From Porpolomopsis calyptriformis (lineage: Eukaryota > Basidiomycota > Agaricomycetes > Agaricales > Hygrophoraceae), in NCBI GenBank assembly GCA_951640195.1, contig OX621172.1:1426001-1490000 (forward strand): DNA of 64,000 nt. The letters are read 5' to 3'. Shown piece by piece: positions 10,546-19,679 of the stretch. The notes beneath the pieces are model-generated. The model was not told where the DNA came from, ran no database searches, and saw only the letters and a program-made list of their open reading frames with translations. Numbering within the stretch: position 1 is the stretch's first letter; each line of letters opens with the position of its first letter. The translations under genes were made by a program, and so were the position numbers.

Positions 10546-11566
10546 TGCTCTCTCCCCTTGTATTCCTATCAAGCCCCCCAATATCTAACTGCCACCATTC
10601 TACCAATAGTTTTGACTTATTCATCATCCACTATCCCTCACCCTGCTGCCCCTCCCTCCCAGGAAGGCTCTCTCCCTCCTGTCCCAGCTCCCTTCCATGA
10701 TGAGACAGTTGACCCTACCCAAGAAGAAGAACAAGAACAAGAACAAGCAGGTCCCTCTCACTCAAAAGGGAAAGGTTGAGCTGAGGACAATGATGAGGAT
10801 GAAGAAGAAGATCTACATGTAGCCTTCGAAACTATGAAGCAGGACTATCACTAATTGCTGCAGGTCCAACAAGACCAAGTGCAAGTGAGTCACAGAATTG
10901 AACAACAACTCCAAGTATTAATGGCCAACCTCATAGGCCCCCAACCCCCTCTCTTGGGCCATTCCCCTAACCCTTCTAAGCACCCCTAGTATTTCCCCAA
11001 CCTATCCCTGCCCCTGCCCCTGCCCCTGCCAAGATCAAGATGAACCCTCCTGACAAATTCTCTGGTGACTCCACCAAGCTTTGCAACTTCCTGCATCAAG
11101 TGAAGCTGAATCACTTGGGATGACCAGGAATCTCAGAGGCCAATAAGATTATCTATACCTTGTTGTATATAATCAGAGGAAATGCAGAACTATGGGCTGA
11201 GCATCAAGTAGATGCGTATACAATGTTGAACTGGGTTGGTACCAATTAGGCTGTCTTTGAACAAGCCCTTGCCCAAGACTTTGGAGACCTGGACCCCAAG
11301 TCAACTACTCAACTGAAGATCAAGGATATTAAGTAGTTCAACAAGAGTGCAGAGGAGTACAACATTAATTTCAATTGATGGGCCTATGATACTGGATACA
11401 GACAAGAAGCTTTGATGACTTTGTATAAAGATAGACTCAACCCCTCCCTTTTGCAACAGATCTACCTTTCAGATCGTCAACCAACCACTCATTGAATGGC
11501 AGTCTCATGCTGCTGAACTTGACAGGCAATATCAAGAATTTCTAGCTAGAACATCTTCTAAGCCCC
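10546..11566 (+). pseudogene. Gag of gypsy B', decayed by CpG-to-TpG changes
   Basis: This aligns along its length with the intact Gag of element B. It has the Ser/Pro-rich N-terminus, the acidic EEEQEQEQ run, the coiled-coil region and the capsid-like core up to LARTSSKP, where element A interrupts it. At least three in-frame TGA stops (10777-10779, 11121-11123, 11376-11378) stand where element B has CGA, and other stops replace CAA/CAG. CpG is nearly absent here but frequent in the homologous part of B. The gag resumes for about 50 bp at 18254-18303. Confidence 0.85.
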
Positions 11567-11933
11567 TGTCACGAACACTTTTTTCTTTTTCTTTTTAGTC
11601 ATACTTGATTAGTCTCTATTCCGTTCATCCTTCCACTTTACCACTTTATATGTAGAGACTGATTACATGTACCTTCCTTCCGACTCTTCACGAGTCACAT
11701 TCCATTTCCATTATTCTTTTTGTGACTCTTCACTAGTCACATTCCGGATTCCGCTTTGTAATTGTACATACGACTGACTCATGGTGACTCAGGTAGTTAG
11801 TATATAAAGCCTGACCTCTAGTCAGTAGGTTAAGTTCGATTCCTAGTTAGCTCCCCACTCTTTAGTCGAATTCATATTCCTTATCAGCCCCTCCAACGCG
11901 AGAAGTAAAACCTTCAACTACCGAATCATAACA
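11567..11933 (+). repeat. 5' LTR of element A
   Basis: The LTR runs TGTCACGAACAC to CGAATCATAACA. It has two adjacent TGACTCA motifs, a TATA box TATATAAA (11801-11808) and AAGTTCGATTC at 11832-11842, 31 nt downstream, which is the likely RNA 5' end. Confidence 0.92.
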
Positions 11934-11945
11934 AGAATTGAACTT
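11934..11945 (+). promoter_or_regulatory. Self-priming primer-binding site of element A
   Basis: AGAATTGAACTT follows the LTR directly. It pairs with AAGTTCGATTC of the predicted RNA 5' end (11832-11842) over 11 positions with one G:U pair. This is the arrangement known for Tf1-type elements, where the RNA folds back to prime its own minus strand. It does not begin with the TGG expected for a tRNA 3' end. Confidence 0.75.
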
Positions 11946-12108
11946 CCTTCTTGCGCACTAAACCACTTCCACTCTGGATCCTGCTGAAGACTTAACAAGG
12001 TCAATCTTCTCATCTGCAGATTCAGATACTCCCTTTCAACCCATAGTATTCCAAACCCCTGCACAATCCATCATCCCCCTTTCCCCCTCATCATCATCGC
12101 TAACATCA

Positions 12109-13542
12109 ATGTCTCAAACATCTCAACAAGAGTACGAAGCCAATCAAACCGTTCCCGCACCCGGACCCAGCAACATCCCCCCTACTATCCAAGAAGAAGA
12201 AGAAGTCGTCGTCCCATTCAACATGGAACAGGAGCTCAGAGACCTAAGAGCACAAATCGACCAGTTCCGTGGCTGGTACTACAATGAAGTCGACGTCAAC
12301 GACGAGCTCCGAAAGGAACTGAAGACTCTCAAAGAAAGTCGACAAGAAGAATCTGAACCAGCCACCCCTCCCCCACGACGACGATCTGTACTTCAGGGAC
12401 CTGGACTTTCCCCTTCGAATCCTTTCGTTTATGCTCCAAGAAGAACCCAATCTGTCCAACCTCCTTTCCAACCAACCTTTCCCACTCAAACCCAACCACC
12501 CACCCAGACGACTGCTCCCCCCACACTTCCAGCCCCCACCAAAATCAAAATTGCCGATCCAACCGAGTATGATGGAACCTCTGAGAAGCTTGAAGATTTC
12601 ATTCACCAATGTCGACTCAATTTTGTGGTCAAGGACTACAATGACAAACAGAAAATTATCTACATGCTCTCTTATCTTGGTGACGGCAATCCATGGGCTT
12701 GGGGACGACTGTTCACGGAAGGAGTTGATAGAACGAGAAACTATGTGTGGGACTACGCAACATTTTTGGACGATTTTCGGGAAGCTTTCAGAAGGATTAA
12801 CCCAGCGGCGAAGGCGCGGATTGAGCTAGAGAAAGTGAAGATAACAGGAACGATTGAAGACTACAACCTTCGGTTCATGCAACATGCAGCAAGAACTGAG
12901 TACAACGAGGCTGCCTTACTTCGGTTTTACAAAGCCGGACTCCCCCAGCCAATCCGAATGTGGATTTACTCGATGGACAATATGCCGACGACCTTGCTGG
13001 ACTGGACAACGAAAGCAGCCCAGTTCGAAGAACAGTACCAGGAGCAATGAGCTGAACAAGCATTGTGGTCAAGTCGAGATCAAAAAGGAAAGAAGTCCGA
13101 AGCCAAATCAAATCCCCGAGGAAACCCTTCCCGCTCCACCACCACCACTTCATCCCCAATCAAACAAGAATCGAGAGAAGCCTCTCTCAAGACAGCAAAA
13201 CGAGACAACTCCTCCATCACCTGCTACAACTGTGGCAAAAAAGGACACTATGCCAACGAATGTCGAAGCCCACGTGCTGAAGACATTCCGGCACATCAAG
13301 AGACCTCAACTTCTACTCGAGGAAAAGGAGGAAATCACGGTTGAGGCAAAGGACGAAATGTCCGAATGATCAATCGGGTCGATACAGAAGAATCGGAAGT
13401 GTGGATAGAGGAAGTACCAGAGGACGACGAAAAAGAGAAAAGGACGGCAAAGGACGACTTGAAGGATATGGGAATCGCGAATTGGGACAAGGAGAGACGG
13501 GCTGCACTAGCTCGAGCGTTAAAAGAGCAAAAGGATTTTTAG
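12109..13542 (+). pseudogene. gag: Gag of element A with two nonsense codons
   Basis: Counted through its stops the frame is 477 codons, matching the 473-aa Gag of element B. It has an acidic/proline-rich N-terminus, a helical segment (ELRDLRAQIDQFRGWYYNEV), a capsid-like core (DPTEYDGTSEKLEDFIHQC, then WDYATFLDDFREAF) and one CCHC zinc knuckle (CYNCGKKGHYANEC, about residues 373-386). TGA codons at 13048-13050 and 13342-13344 interrupt it; both read as likely CGA-to-TGA changes. The normal stop TAG (13540-13542) overlaps a slippery sequence leading into pol. Gag would form the virus-like particle and package the RNA. Confidence 0.88.
13533..13539 (+). promoter_or_regulatory. Candidate -1 frameshift site, gag/pol of element A
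   Basis: The gag frame reads AAG-GAT-TTT-TAG and the pol frame continues GGA-TTT-TTA-GTC, so a single -1 slip on G-GAT-TTT moves ribosomes from gag into pol at the last codon. The heptamer is of the GGAUUU type used at the mouse mammary tumour virus pro-pol junction. Element B has G-GGT-TTT in exactly the same place. Confidence 0.65.
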
Positions 13543-16500
13543 TCTGGCCAAGTGCTAAAAGCCTGAGCACTTTGGCTGTGTCCCATGTATGTGTACCACC
13601 ATCTATGAAAAGTTTTCGTTTTCTTGGCACACTTGAACAGGGCAAAGGCGCTCTCGAATTCTATCTTTGGATCACGAGTGCTGACAATCTTCAACAAGTG
13701 GCTATCATAGCACTCATTGACTCTGGCGCCTCAGGGAATTTTATTGATGAAGTATTCGTTCGTCAAATGGAGATATTGACCTATCCGTTGGATGAGGTTG
13801 TACCGGTACGAAACGCTGATGGTTCCGAGAACCAAGGAGGTCCCATCACGCACAACACAGACCTGTTTATCGAGGCACCAGATCTATCTTTTCGAGAACG
13901 AATCCGGTTGGAGGTCACCAACTTAGGAAGAAAGCAACAGGTCATCCTCGGCTTCCCATGGCTCTTGCGACACAACCCCACCATCAATTGGACAAAAGGC
14001 ACCTTAACCTTTGCGTCTGGTGACACGCTGTTCAGTAGTATGCAAGTCGGAGTGTTGCCCCCACAGGAAGAACTCTACGTCTTTGATTCGAGTCTGAAAC
14101 ATGACTCCTTTATCTGCTTGGTTGGAGTTGACCACTCCCGACCAGTTTCCATTGAGGAGGACATCAAATCCTTCATTCCCAGTCGTTATCACAATTTCTG
14201 GCGTGTTTTCCATACCACAGAATTCGACAAACTTCCTCCTCGACGTCCCTTTGATCATGCGATCAACCTCTACCCGAACACCAAATTTCAAGTCAGAAAA
14301 CTCTATCCCCTTTCCCCCTACGAACAGGTGGAACTTAATAAGTTTATTGACGAAAATCTCAGAACAGGTCGGATACGTCCATCGAAATCGCCACAAGCTG
14401 CTCCTTTCTTCTTTGCAAAAAAGGCTGAAGAGATCAACGCCAAAGGTCTCAGTGCTGGTCTACGTCCCATCCAGGACTATCACTATATCAACTGAAAGAC
14501 CATTCCTGATCGTTACCCCCTTCCCCTTTTGTCGGAAATCCTCCAAGTACCGAAGCTTGCCACTGCTTCACTCTTCACCGTTATCGATATTCGATGGGGA
14601 TTTAACAACATACGACTCAAGGAAGGCGACGAGTGGAAAGCGGCTTTTATCACCAATCGAGGACTCTTTGAACCAACCGTTATGTTCTTTGGACTACGAA
14701 ATTCCCCAGCATCTTTTCAGCGAATGATAGATGTTCTCTTCAAACCCATCTTGGACTCTGGCTGTGTCCACATTTATATTGACGACATTCTCATCATGGG
14801 CGACACCCCCAAAGAAATTCGCCACTAGACCGACGAAACACTCAAACTCATGGAGAAAAACCAATTGTCCACCAAACCTGTCAAATGTCAAATGGAGAAG
14901 ACCTCTGTTACCTACCTTGGTACAATCATCAGCAAGGGTCAACTCGCTATCAATCCAAAAAAGGTGGATGCCATTATTAATTGGCCAACACCCCAAAAGC
15001 TGCAAGATCTCCAATCCTTCCTTGGCACCACCAACTTTTGGCGTCGTTATATCAAAAGTTTCTCCTCAGTCATTCGTCCCCTCTGTGGCCTTTTGCGAAA
15101 AGACCAACCTTGGGATTGGTCTCCTTTGTGTCAAAAAGCCTTTGAACAACTCAAATGTCTTGTCACTACAGCCCCTGTCCTTCTTACCCCGCGGCCAGAC
15201 CTTCCTTACCTCTTGGAGACCGATGCCTCTGATTTCGGTATTGGCGCAGTCTTATCTCAAAAACACGACAATGGTTGGCACCCTGTTGGCTTTTTCTCGA
15301 AATCCTTGCTCCCTGCTGAGTACAACTATCCTACCCATGATCTGGAGATGCTTGCAATCATCACTTCCCTCAAGTATTGGCGCTATCTTTTAGAGGGTGC
15401 AAGGGATACTGTATTGATAAAAACAGACAATTTAGCGCTCAAGTATTTCATGCAGAATAGATCCCTCTCCAGACGACAAGCACGTTGGATGGAATTCTTA
15501 GGCAGATTCGACTTCAAAATTGAGTATTCCCCTGGAGTCAAGAACAAAGCCGATGGACTCTCCCGCCGACCCGACCACCGTCATACAGAAAAAGAAGAAT
15601 TAGAAGGCCAAGCCCTCCTCCCCCCCGAACGTTTCATCAATGCTATCATTTCCATGTCCGAACCCTCTTTCATGTCAAGACTTTGCTTCCCCGACTTCAA
15701 CCAAATCCTAGAGGACATTCGCATCAAATTATCCGATCCCTCTTCCGGCTACTCCTTCACTGATGGAATTGTGAGAGATGCAGGAGATCGTATTGTCGTG
15801 CCAGCGGATGTATCGCTACACACAGAGATAATTCGATTGACCCACTCCCTACCCCATGGAGGCCATCCCGGAATCGAGAAGACACGTGAGCTTGTGTTGC
15901 GGAACTACACCTGGAGTAGTGCTGCCCCTGACATCCGTGTATTTGTATCATCCTATCCGACCTGCCAACAAGTCAAGCTTTATCCTTCAAAGCCTGCAGG
16001 TCTCCTGGAACCCATTCCCCCTTCATCTCGACCTTGGGAAGAAATCACCGCCGATCTAATCGTGGAACTCCCCCAATCATCTGGCTATGATGCTGTCTTA
16101 GTCGTTGTCGACTGCTTTACCAAACGCGCTCACTTCATCCCGACGACTTCAAACATTTCTGCAGAAGGAGTCGCAAAACTCTTTAGGGACAATGTATGGA
16201 AACACCATGGTTGGCCAAAGAAGATCATAACCGATCGAGGAACTCAATTCGCTTCCAAATTCGCGAAAGCTCTCAATACTCATTTGGGAATCATCTCCAG
16301 TCTATCCACTGCTTATTATCCCCAAACTGATGGTCAAACGGAACGCACCAATCAAGAACTTGAACAATACCTTCGTTTATATACAAACTTTATGCAAGAT
16401 GATTGGTCCAACTGGCTATCCCCAGCTGAATTCGCATATAATAACCGACAACACTCCTCGACGAAACACACTCCCTTTTACCTTGATACTGGCCAACATC

Positions 16501-17102
16501 CCTTCGTCCCATCTATCCCCGTAACCCCTACTCCCAACCCTGCAGCAGATGCCTTTCACGATCATCTCACAGAAGCCCGTGAAGAAGCCACAAAAGCTCT
16601 AGAAACAACGGCCGAAACCATGAAATGCTTCGCAGATCGCAAACAGAAAGATACCCAACTCCAAATAGGTCAATTTGTTTATCTTGATACCCGTAACTTA
16701 AAAACAGGTCGTCCAACCCTCAAACTCAATGTCCGATGCACTGGACCATTCAAAGTTCTAGAAAGAATCGGAAAAGTCTCTTATCGCCTGGCCCTTCCCT
16801 TATTATGGAAAATACATGACGTCTTTCACGTTTCACTCCTGAGACCCGCTAACATTAACTCCGATCTCCACCCAGAGGAAGTAGACGATAATCTCTGCCC
16901 ACCTCCGGATGTCATTCAAGAGAAAGAAGAATATGAGGTCGAACAAATTCTCCAACACCACGGGTCTACCCAACGTCATATGTATTTGGTCAAATGGGTT
17001 GGCTATCCCATTGAAGAAGCAACTTGGGAGCCGAAGAAAAATCTCATCCATGCAAAAGAACGAATTCTAGAATACGAACAATCAATTCAAATGGCGACTT
17101 AA
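13539..17102 (+). pseudogene. pol: Pol polyprotein of element A: protease, RT, RNase H, integrase, chromodomain
   Basis: A single frame of 1,188 codons is broken by TGA (14493-14495) and TAG (14826-14828); every other codon is open. It shows an aspartic protease (ALIDSGASGNF), RT with YIDDILIMG (about 14777-14803), RNase H (LETDASDFGIGAVL) and integrase with the H-H half of the zinc motif and core residues in DLIVELPQ, ITDRGTQF and QTDGQTERTNQELE. A GPF module and a C-terminal chromodomain (EYEVEQIL, YLVKWVGYP, ATWEP) follow. The Tyr, Trp and Tyr of the methyl-lysine cage are all present. One oddity is that the first Cys of the integrase zinc site is Tyr (SSYPTCQ, against KSCLACQ in B). The chromodomain is expected to steer integration to H3K9-methylated chromatin. 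Confidence 0.93.
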
Positions 17103-17226
17103 TCATTCTTTCACGGTATCAACTCCCCTCATTTATATTTTTCACCTTTGTCACCTTTTCCAAACTCCGACTCATCCTTATAATCCCTTTCATCTCCGTC
17201 TTTCACTCTCAAAAATCGACATCGCT
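17103..17226 (+). promoter_or_regulatory. Possible internal promoter of the third ORF, element A
   Basis: Between pol and the third ORF lie TATAAT (17179-17184) and then a CT-rich run reaching to the ATG, about 48 nt away. Element B has TATAAGG at nearly the same distance from its third ORF, again followed by a pyrimidine-rich run. This order (TATA, CT block, start) is common in fungal promoters. The alternative is a spliced or downstream-translated genomic RNA. Confidence 0.4.
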
Positions 17227-17805
17227 ATGCCCACAGAATGCTCTCACCAAACTGCCTGCAAGTCTACTGGTGGTCGTCCACCCCGTGCTCCCCATATGTC
17301 CACTGGAGGACAACCCCCTCGTCGCGCTCTCCCCCCGCTCGCTTCCACCTCCTCTGCCTACGGTGAAGCTGAGCTCGCCGGACAACTCTGGCAACACAAT
17401 TGATGCGCATGTAATCGGGACCTTCCCATATGGCCAGAGGAAATCGTCGCACCACCCATCCCGCCTGAGCAGATCATCGAGTCGTTGAAAAAGCATGTCG
17501 AATACTACAAGAGCGAAATCGCAAGATTGAATGAAGAGTTGTATAATCAAGGAATGAGCTTGGATGGAAAGAGAAGAGTGAGCGAACATTGGCGAGAACA
17601 GGCCAAACATTGGGAGGCAAAATACGAGGAAGTCGCAAAGGTACTTCCCCATCTCAATTCCCCCGCTCCCCCTGTTTTCCCAGGTCCACTCATTGTTCCC
17701 CCCGGTTCGTCGTCGAACCCCATCGCCATCCCCGACAATGACGATACTTCCCCGGCCGACATTATTTCCCTGTCGACCGCCGTCTCCAACAAGGACTTGT
17801 CTTAG
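17227..17805 (+). pseudogene. Third ORF of element A with a histone H3-tail-like N-terminus
   Basis: The frame has 192 codons after an ATG at 17227 and is broken only by TGA at 17401-17403. Residues 8-21 read QTACKSTGGRPPRA, close to QTARKSTGGKAPRK of histone H3 (residues 5-18). The Cys codon TGC is a likely CGC-to-TGC change. A second block, STGGQPPRR, resembles H3 STGGVKKPHR. After a Ser/Pro-rich part comes a coiled coil (HVEYYKSEIARLNEEL, EHWREQAKHWEAKYEEV) and a proline-rich, acidic end. Element B has the same plan. I know no assigned function for this protein; binding to chromodomains or to H3-modifying enzymes is an inference. Confidence 0.7.
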
Positions 17806-17850
17806 TCCTTCCCCTCCTCCGCACCCATCAACATTCTCAAAGGTTACCTC

Positions 17851-17886
17851 GAATTTCGGGATGAAATTCCTTTTAGTGTGGGTGTA
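17851..17886 (+). promoter_or_regulatory. Stem-loop and polypurine tract of element A
   Basis: GAATTTC-GGGAT-GAAATTC (17851-17869) is a perfect stem-loop, followed by the purine-rich AGTGTGGGTGTA directly before the 3' LTR. The tract would prime plus-strand DNA synthesis. Its arms are swapped relative to family C, so pairing is conserved while the sequence is not. Confidence 0.65.
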
Positions 17887-18253
17887 TGTCATGAACACTT
17901 TTTTCTTTTTCTTTTTAGTCATACTTGATTAGTCTCCATTCCGTTCATCCTTCCGCTTTACCACTTTATATGTAGAGACTGATTACATGTACCTTCCTTC
18001 CGACTCTTCACGAGTCACATTCCGTTTCCGTTATTCTTTTTGTGACTCTTCACTAGTCACATTCCGGATTCCGCTTTGTAATTGTACATACGACTGACTC
18101 ATGGTGACTCAGGTAGTTAGTATATAAAGCCTGACCTCTAGTCAGTAGGTTAAGTTCGATTCCTAGTTAGCTCCCCACTCTTTAGTCGAATTCATATTCC
18201 TTATCAGCCCCTCCAACGTGAGAAGTAAAACCTTCGACTACCGAATCATAACA
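17887..18253 (+). repeat. 3' LTR of element A
   Basis: The LTR is 367 bp and starts TGTCATGAACAC. It differs from the 5' LTR at seven sites, all C/T or G/A; six sit in CpG dinucleotides that became TpG or CpA in one copy. Confidence 0.92.
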
Positions 18254-18303
18254 GCCCCAGACTCACAACACTCACATTACCAACACCCCCTACCAATAAG
18301 GAC
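18254..18303 (+). pseudogene. Continuation of gypsy B' gag
   Basis: About 50 bp corresponding to Gag residues NTRITNTPYRQG of element B resume after element A and end at AGGAC, where a copia LTR begins. The rest of B' is not found in the window. Confidence 0.75.
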
Positions 18304-18498
18304 TGTTAGGATGTGATGATCTCCTCTGCATAGAGCAATACTGGGTTGTACCAGTCTGAAGTTGTGGCTGATTTGTTTGTTCTTATTTGGTCAAAAATGC
18401 GTCCAAAGTCTCTGGTGTCAAGCTCACTGTTCCTTAGTATTGACAGTGAAGCTTGACACCAGGTGTGGTTCTTAAGCCAGTAGCTTCCAGCCTTGATA
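18304..18498 (+). repeat. 5' LTR of the plus-strand copia (195 bp)
   Basis: It runs TGTTAGGATGTGATG to CAGCCTTGATA. It is the short LTR form, without the internal duplication seen in the 258- and 269-bp copies. Confidence 0.88.
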
Positions 18499-18510
18499 GG
18501 TTATGAGCCC
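18499..18510 (+). promoter_or_regulatory. Copia primer-binding site (half initiator tRNA-Met)
   Basis: GGTTATGAGCCC directly follows the LTR. It is complementary to GGGCTCATAACC, the anticodon loop region of an initiator methionine tRNA (anticodon CAT). Priming from the 5' half of that tRNA is the known habit of many copia elements. The same site occurs, reversed, at 46117-46128. Confidence 0.8.
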
Positions 18511-18627
18511 TGCTGCAAATTTCACCTAAAATCACCCCCTATTGTGTCTAACAGCTCCTGCATACTCCTGGACCATTACAACCACTCTCCAGACCTCTCA
18601 CCAGCACCAGTGATATAAATCACCCTG

Positions 18628-19157
18628 TATCAGGTGAAATATAAATACTTCACTTCTAGAACTACTGGAGTTGTACGTTAATCAAGTAAGTCCTAGTTGT
18701 TCGGGGGAGATGTGAATTGATTGAGTAATGGACACTTCCTCCTTTGATGGGGCTTGAGTAATCCTTGGCTAGGATGTACAGATGAACAGACTATCCAAAC
18801 TCAATGGATAGTATTGACTGGGAGAACAAGAATGAAGTCAACGGCTGACTTAGAAGAATACGTATCACAGTGAGGTCTCTCCAATAAGGACTGAGACTTA
18901 GAGAATGTGATGAATAAGCAGGGGCTGAGGTAAGATAAGATAGTCCTCAGTGGCTATCTTCAACTTACAGAAATACGTCAAGGGGTGATTCCTAAGTTGG
19001 TTCTCAACGTAAGAGGGCTTAGGTGAAATCACACAGGGTATAAGCTTAATAGACTAGATTGGATTGGATGTATTGACTACAGACAAGTAGTATTAATAAG
19101 GGGTAGTACTAGGTACTGAGTACTAGGGGTGAGTTCAAGGGACAAGGGGGAGGGGGG
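18628..19157 (-). mobile_element. Family D solo LTR, left part
   Basis: This is the 3' end of a family D LTR (TATCAGGTGAAATATAAATAC on the plus strand), inserted in the copia leader between CACCCTG and CTGGTCC. It continues after gypsy B at 26142-26627. CCTG is repeated at both borders (18624-18627 and 26628-26631), while the uninterrupted leader near 46010 shows the empty site. About 1 kb in total, with no internal D sequence, so it is a solo LTR. Confidence 0.85.
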
Positions 19158-19517
19158 TGTTAGACGGCAGTCTAGGGTTGATCGCAAGGTTTTACTTCAG
19201 GCTCTGGGTGTAGGGTTTTAAAGGGTTGGAAGACTACTGATTGGGGTGTTAACGAAAGAAACAGACTTATCCTAAGTCTATCTACTGCTAGCTTTATATA
19301 CTAGCTAAGTATGAGTCATATTGACTACGTGTGAGTCGTAACGACTATGGATGAGTCATGTAGATAAGGAGAGTGATGGTTGACTAAATATAGATATGGC
19401 TTGGTCACCTTGTATTACTAAGCGGAGTTTGGGTGGCTAAGCGGCTATTGGTGTAAACTGTCTGATGTAAATGGGAATAGACGAGCAAAGGAAAAGGAAA
19501 AAATATATCTCTGACAT
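19158..19517 (-). repeat. 3' LTR of element B
   Basis: The LTR is 360 bp; read on the minus strand it runs TGTCAGAGATATAT to CTGCCGTCTAACA. Two TGACTCA motifs, a TATA box and the predicted RNA start AAGTCTGTTTCT are present. Confidence 0.93.
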
Positions 19518-19552
19518 TCACCTCCACAAAAAGGAAATTCGTCCCGAATTTT
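19518..19552 (-). promoter_or_regulatory. Stem-loop and polypurine tract of element B
   Basis: On the minus strand AAATTC-GGGAC-GAATTT forms a perfect stem, followed by a purine-rich GTGGAGGTGAA directly before the 3' LTR. It corresponds to 17851-17886 in element A. Confidence 0.65.
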
Positions 19553-19679
19553 GAGGAGACCCTTCGAAGCGAAGGAAGGGTGTCAAGGGGAGGTGTAAAG
19601 GGATGGTAGAGGTGGGTAGAGGGGTGATGAGATGGGTGAGCGATGAAGAGGAGGGATGAGTGGATAGTTGTCGGATCAA

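Larger units (their letters stand above)
11567..18253 (+). mobile_element. Complete Ty3/gypsy chromovirus, element A (6,687 bp)
   Basis: The element has two 367-bp LTRs (11567-11933, 17887-18253) and a 5-bp target duplication GCCCC (11562-11566, 18254-18258), and it lies inside gypsy B' gag. In order it holds LTR, primer site, gag, pol, a third ORF, stem-loop/purine tract and LTR. The LTRs differ at seven positions, all transitions and six of them at CpG. Apart from five point stops the reading frames are open, so this is a recent insertion. It belongs to the chromodomain (Tf1/sushi-like) group by domain order and priming. Confidence 0.95.

Noticed and set aside
12244..12609. Open frame of 121 codons on the minus strand across element A gag
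   Set aside because: It is a shadow of gag on the other strand: Gly/Trp/Ser-rich translation, no known motif, fully inside a real gene.
17209..17922. Minus-strand frame of 237 codons over the third ORF and LTR of element A
   Set aside because: It runs antisense through an LTR and a coding ORF, and the translation is low-complexity. Treated as a shadow.
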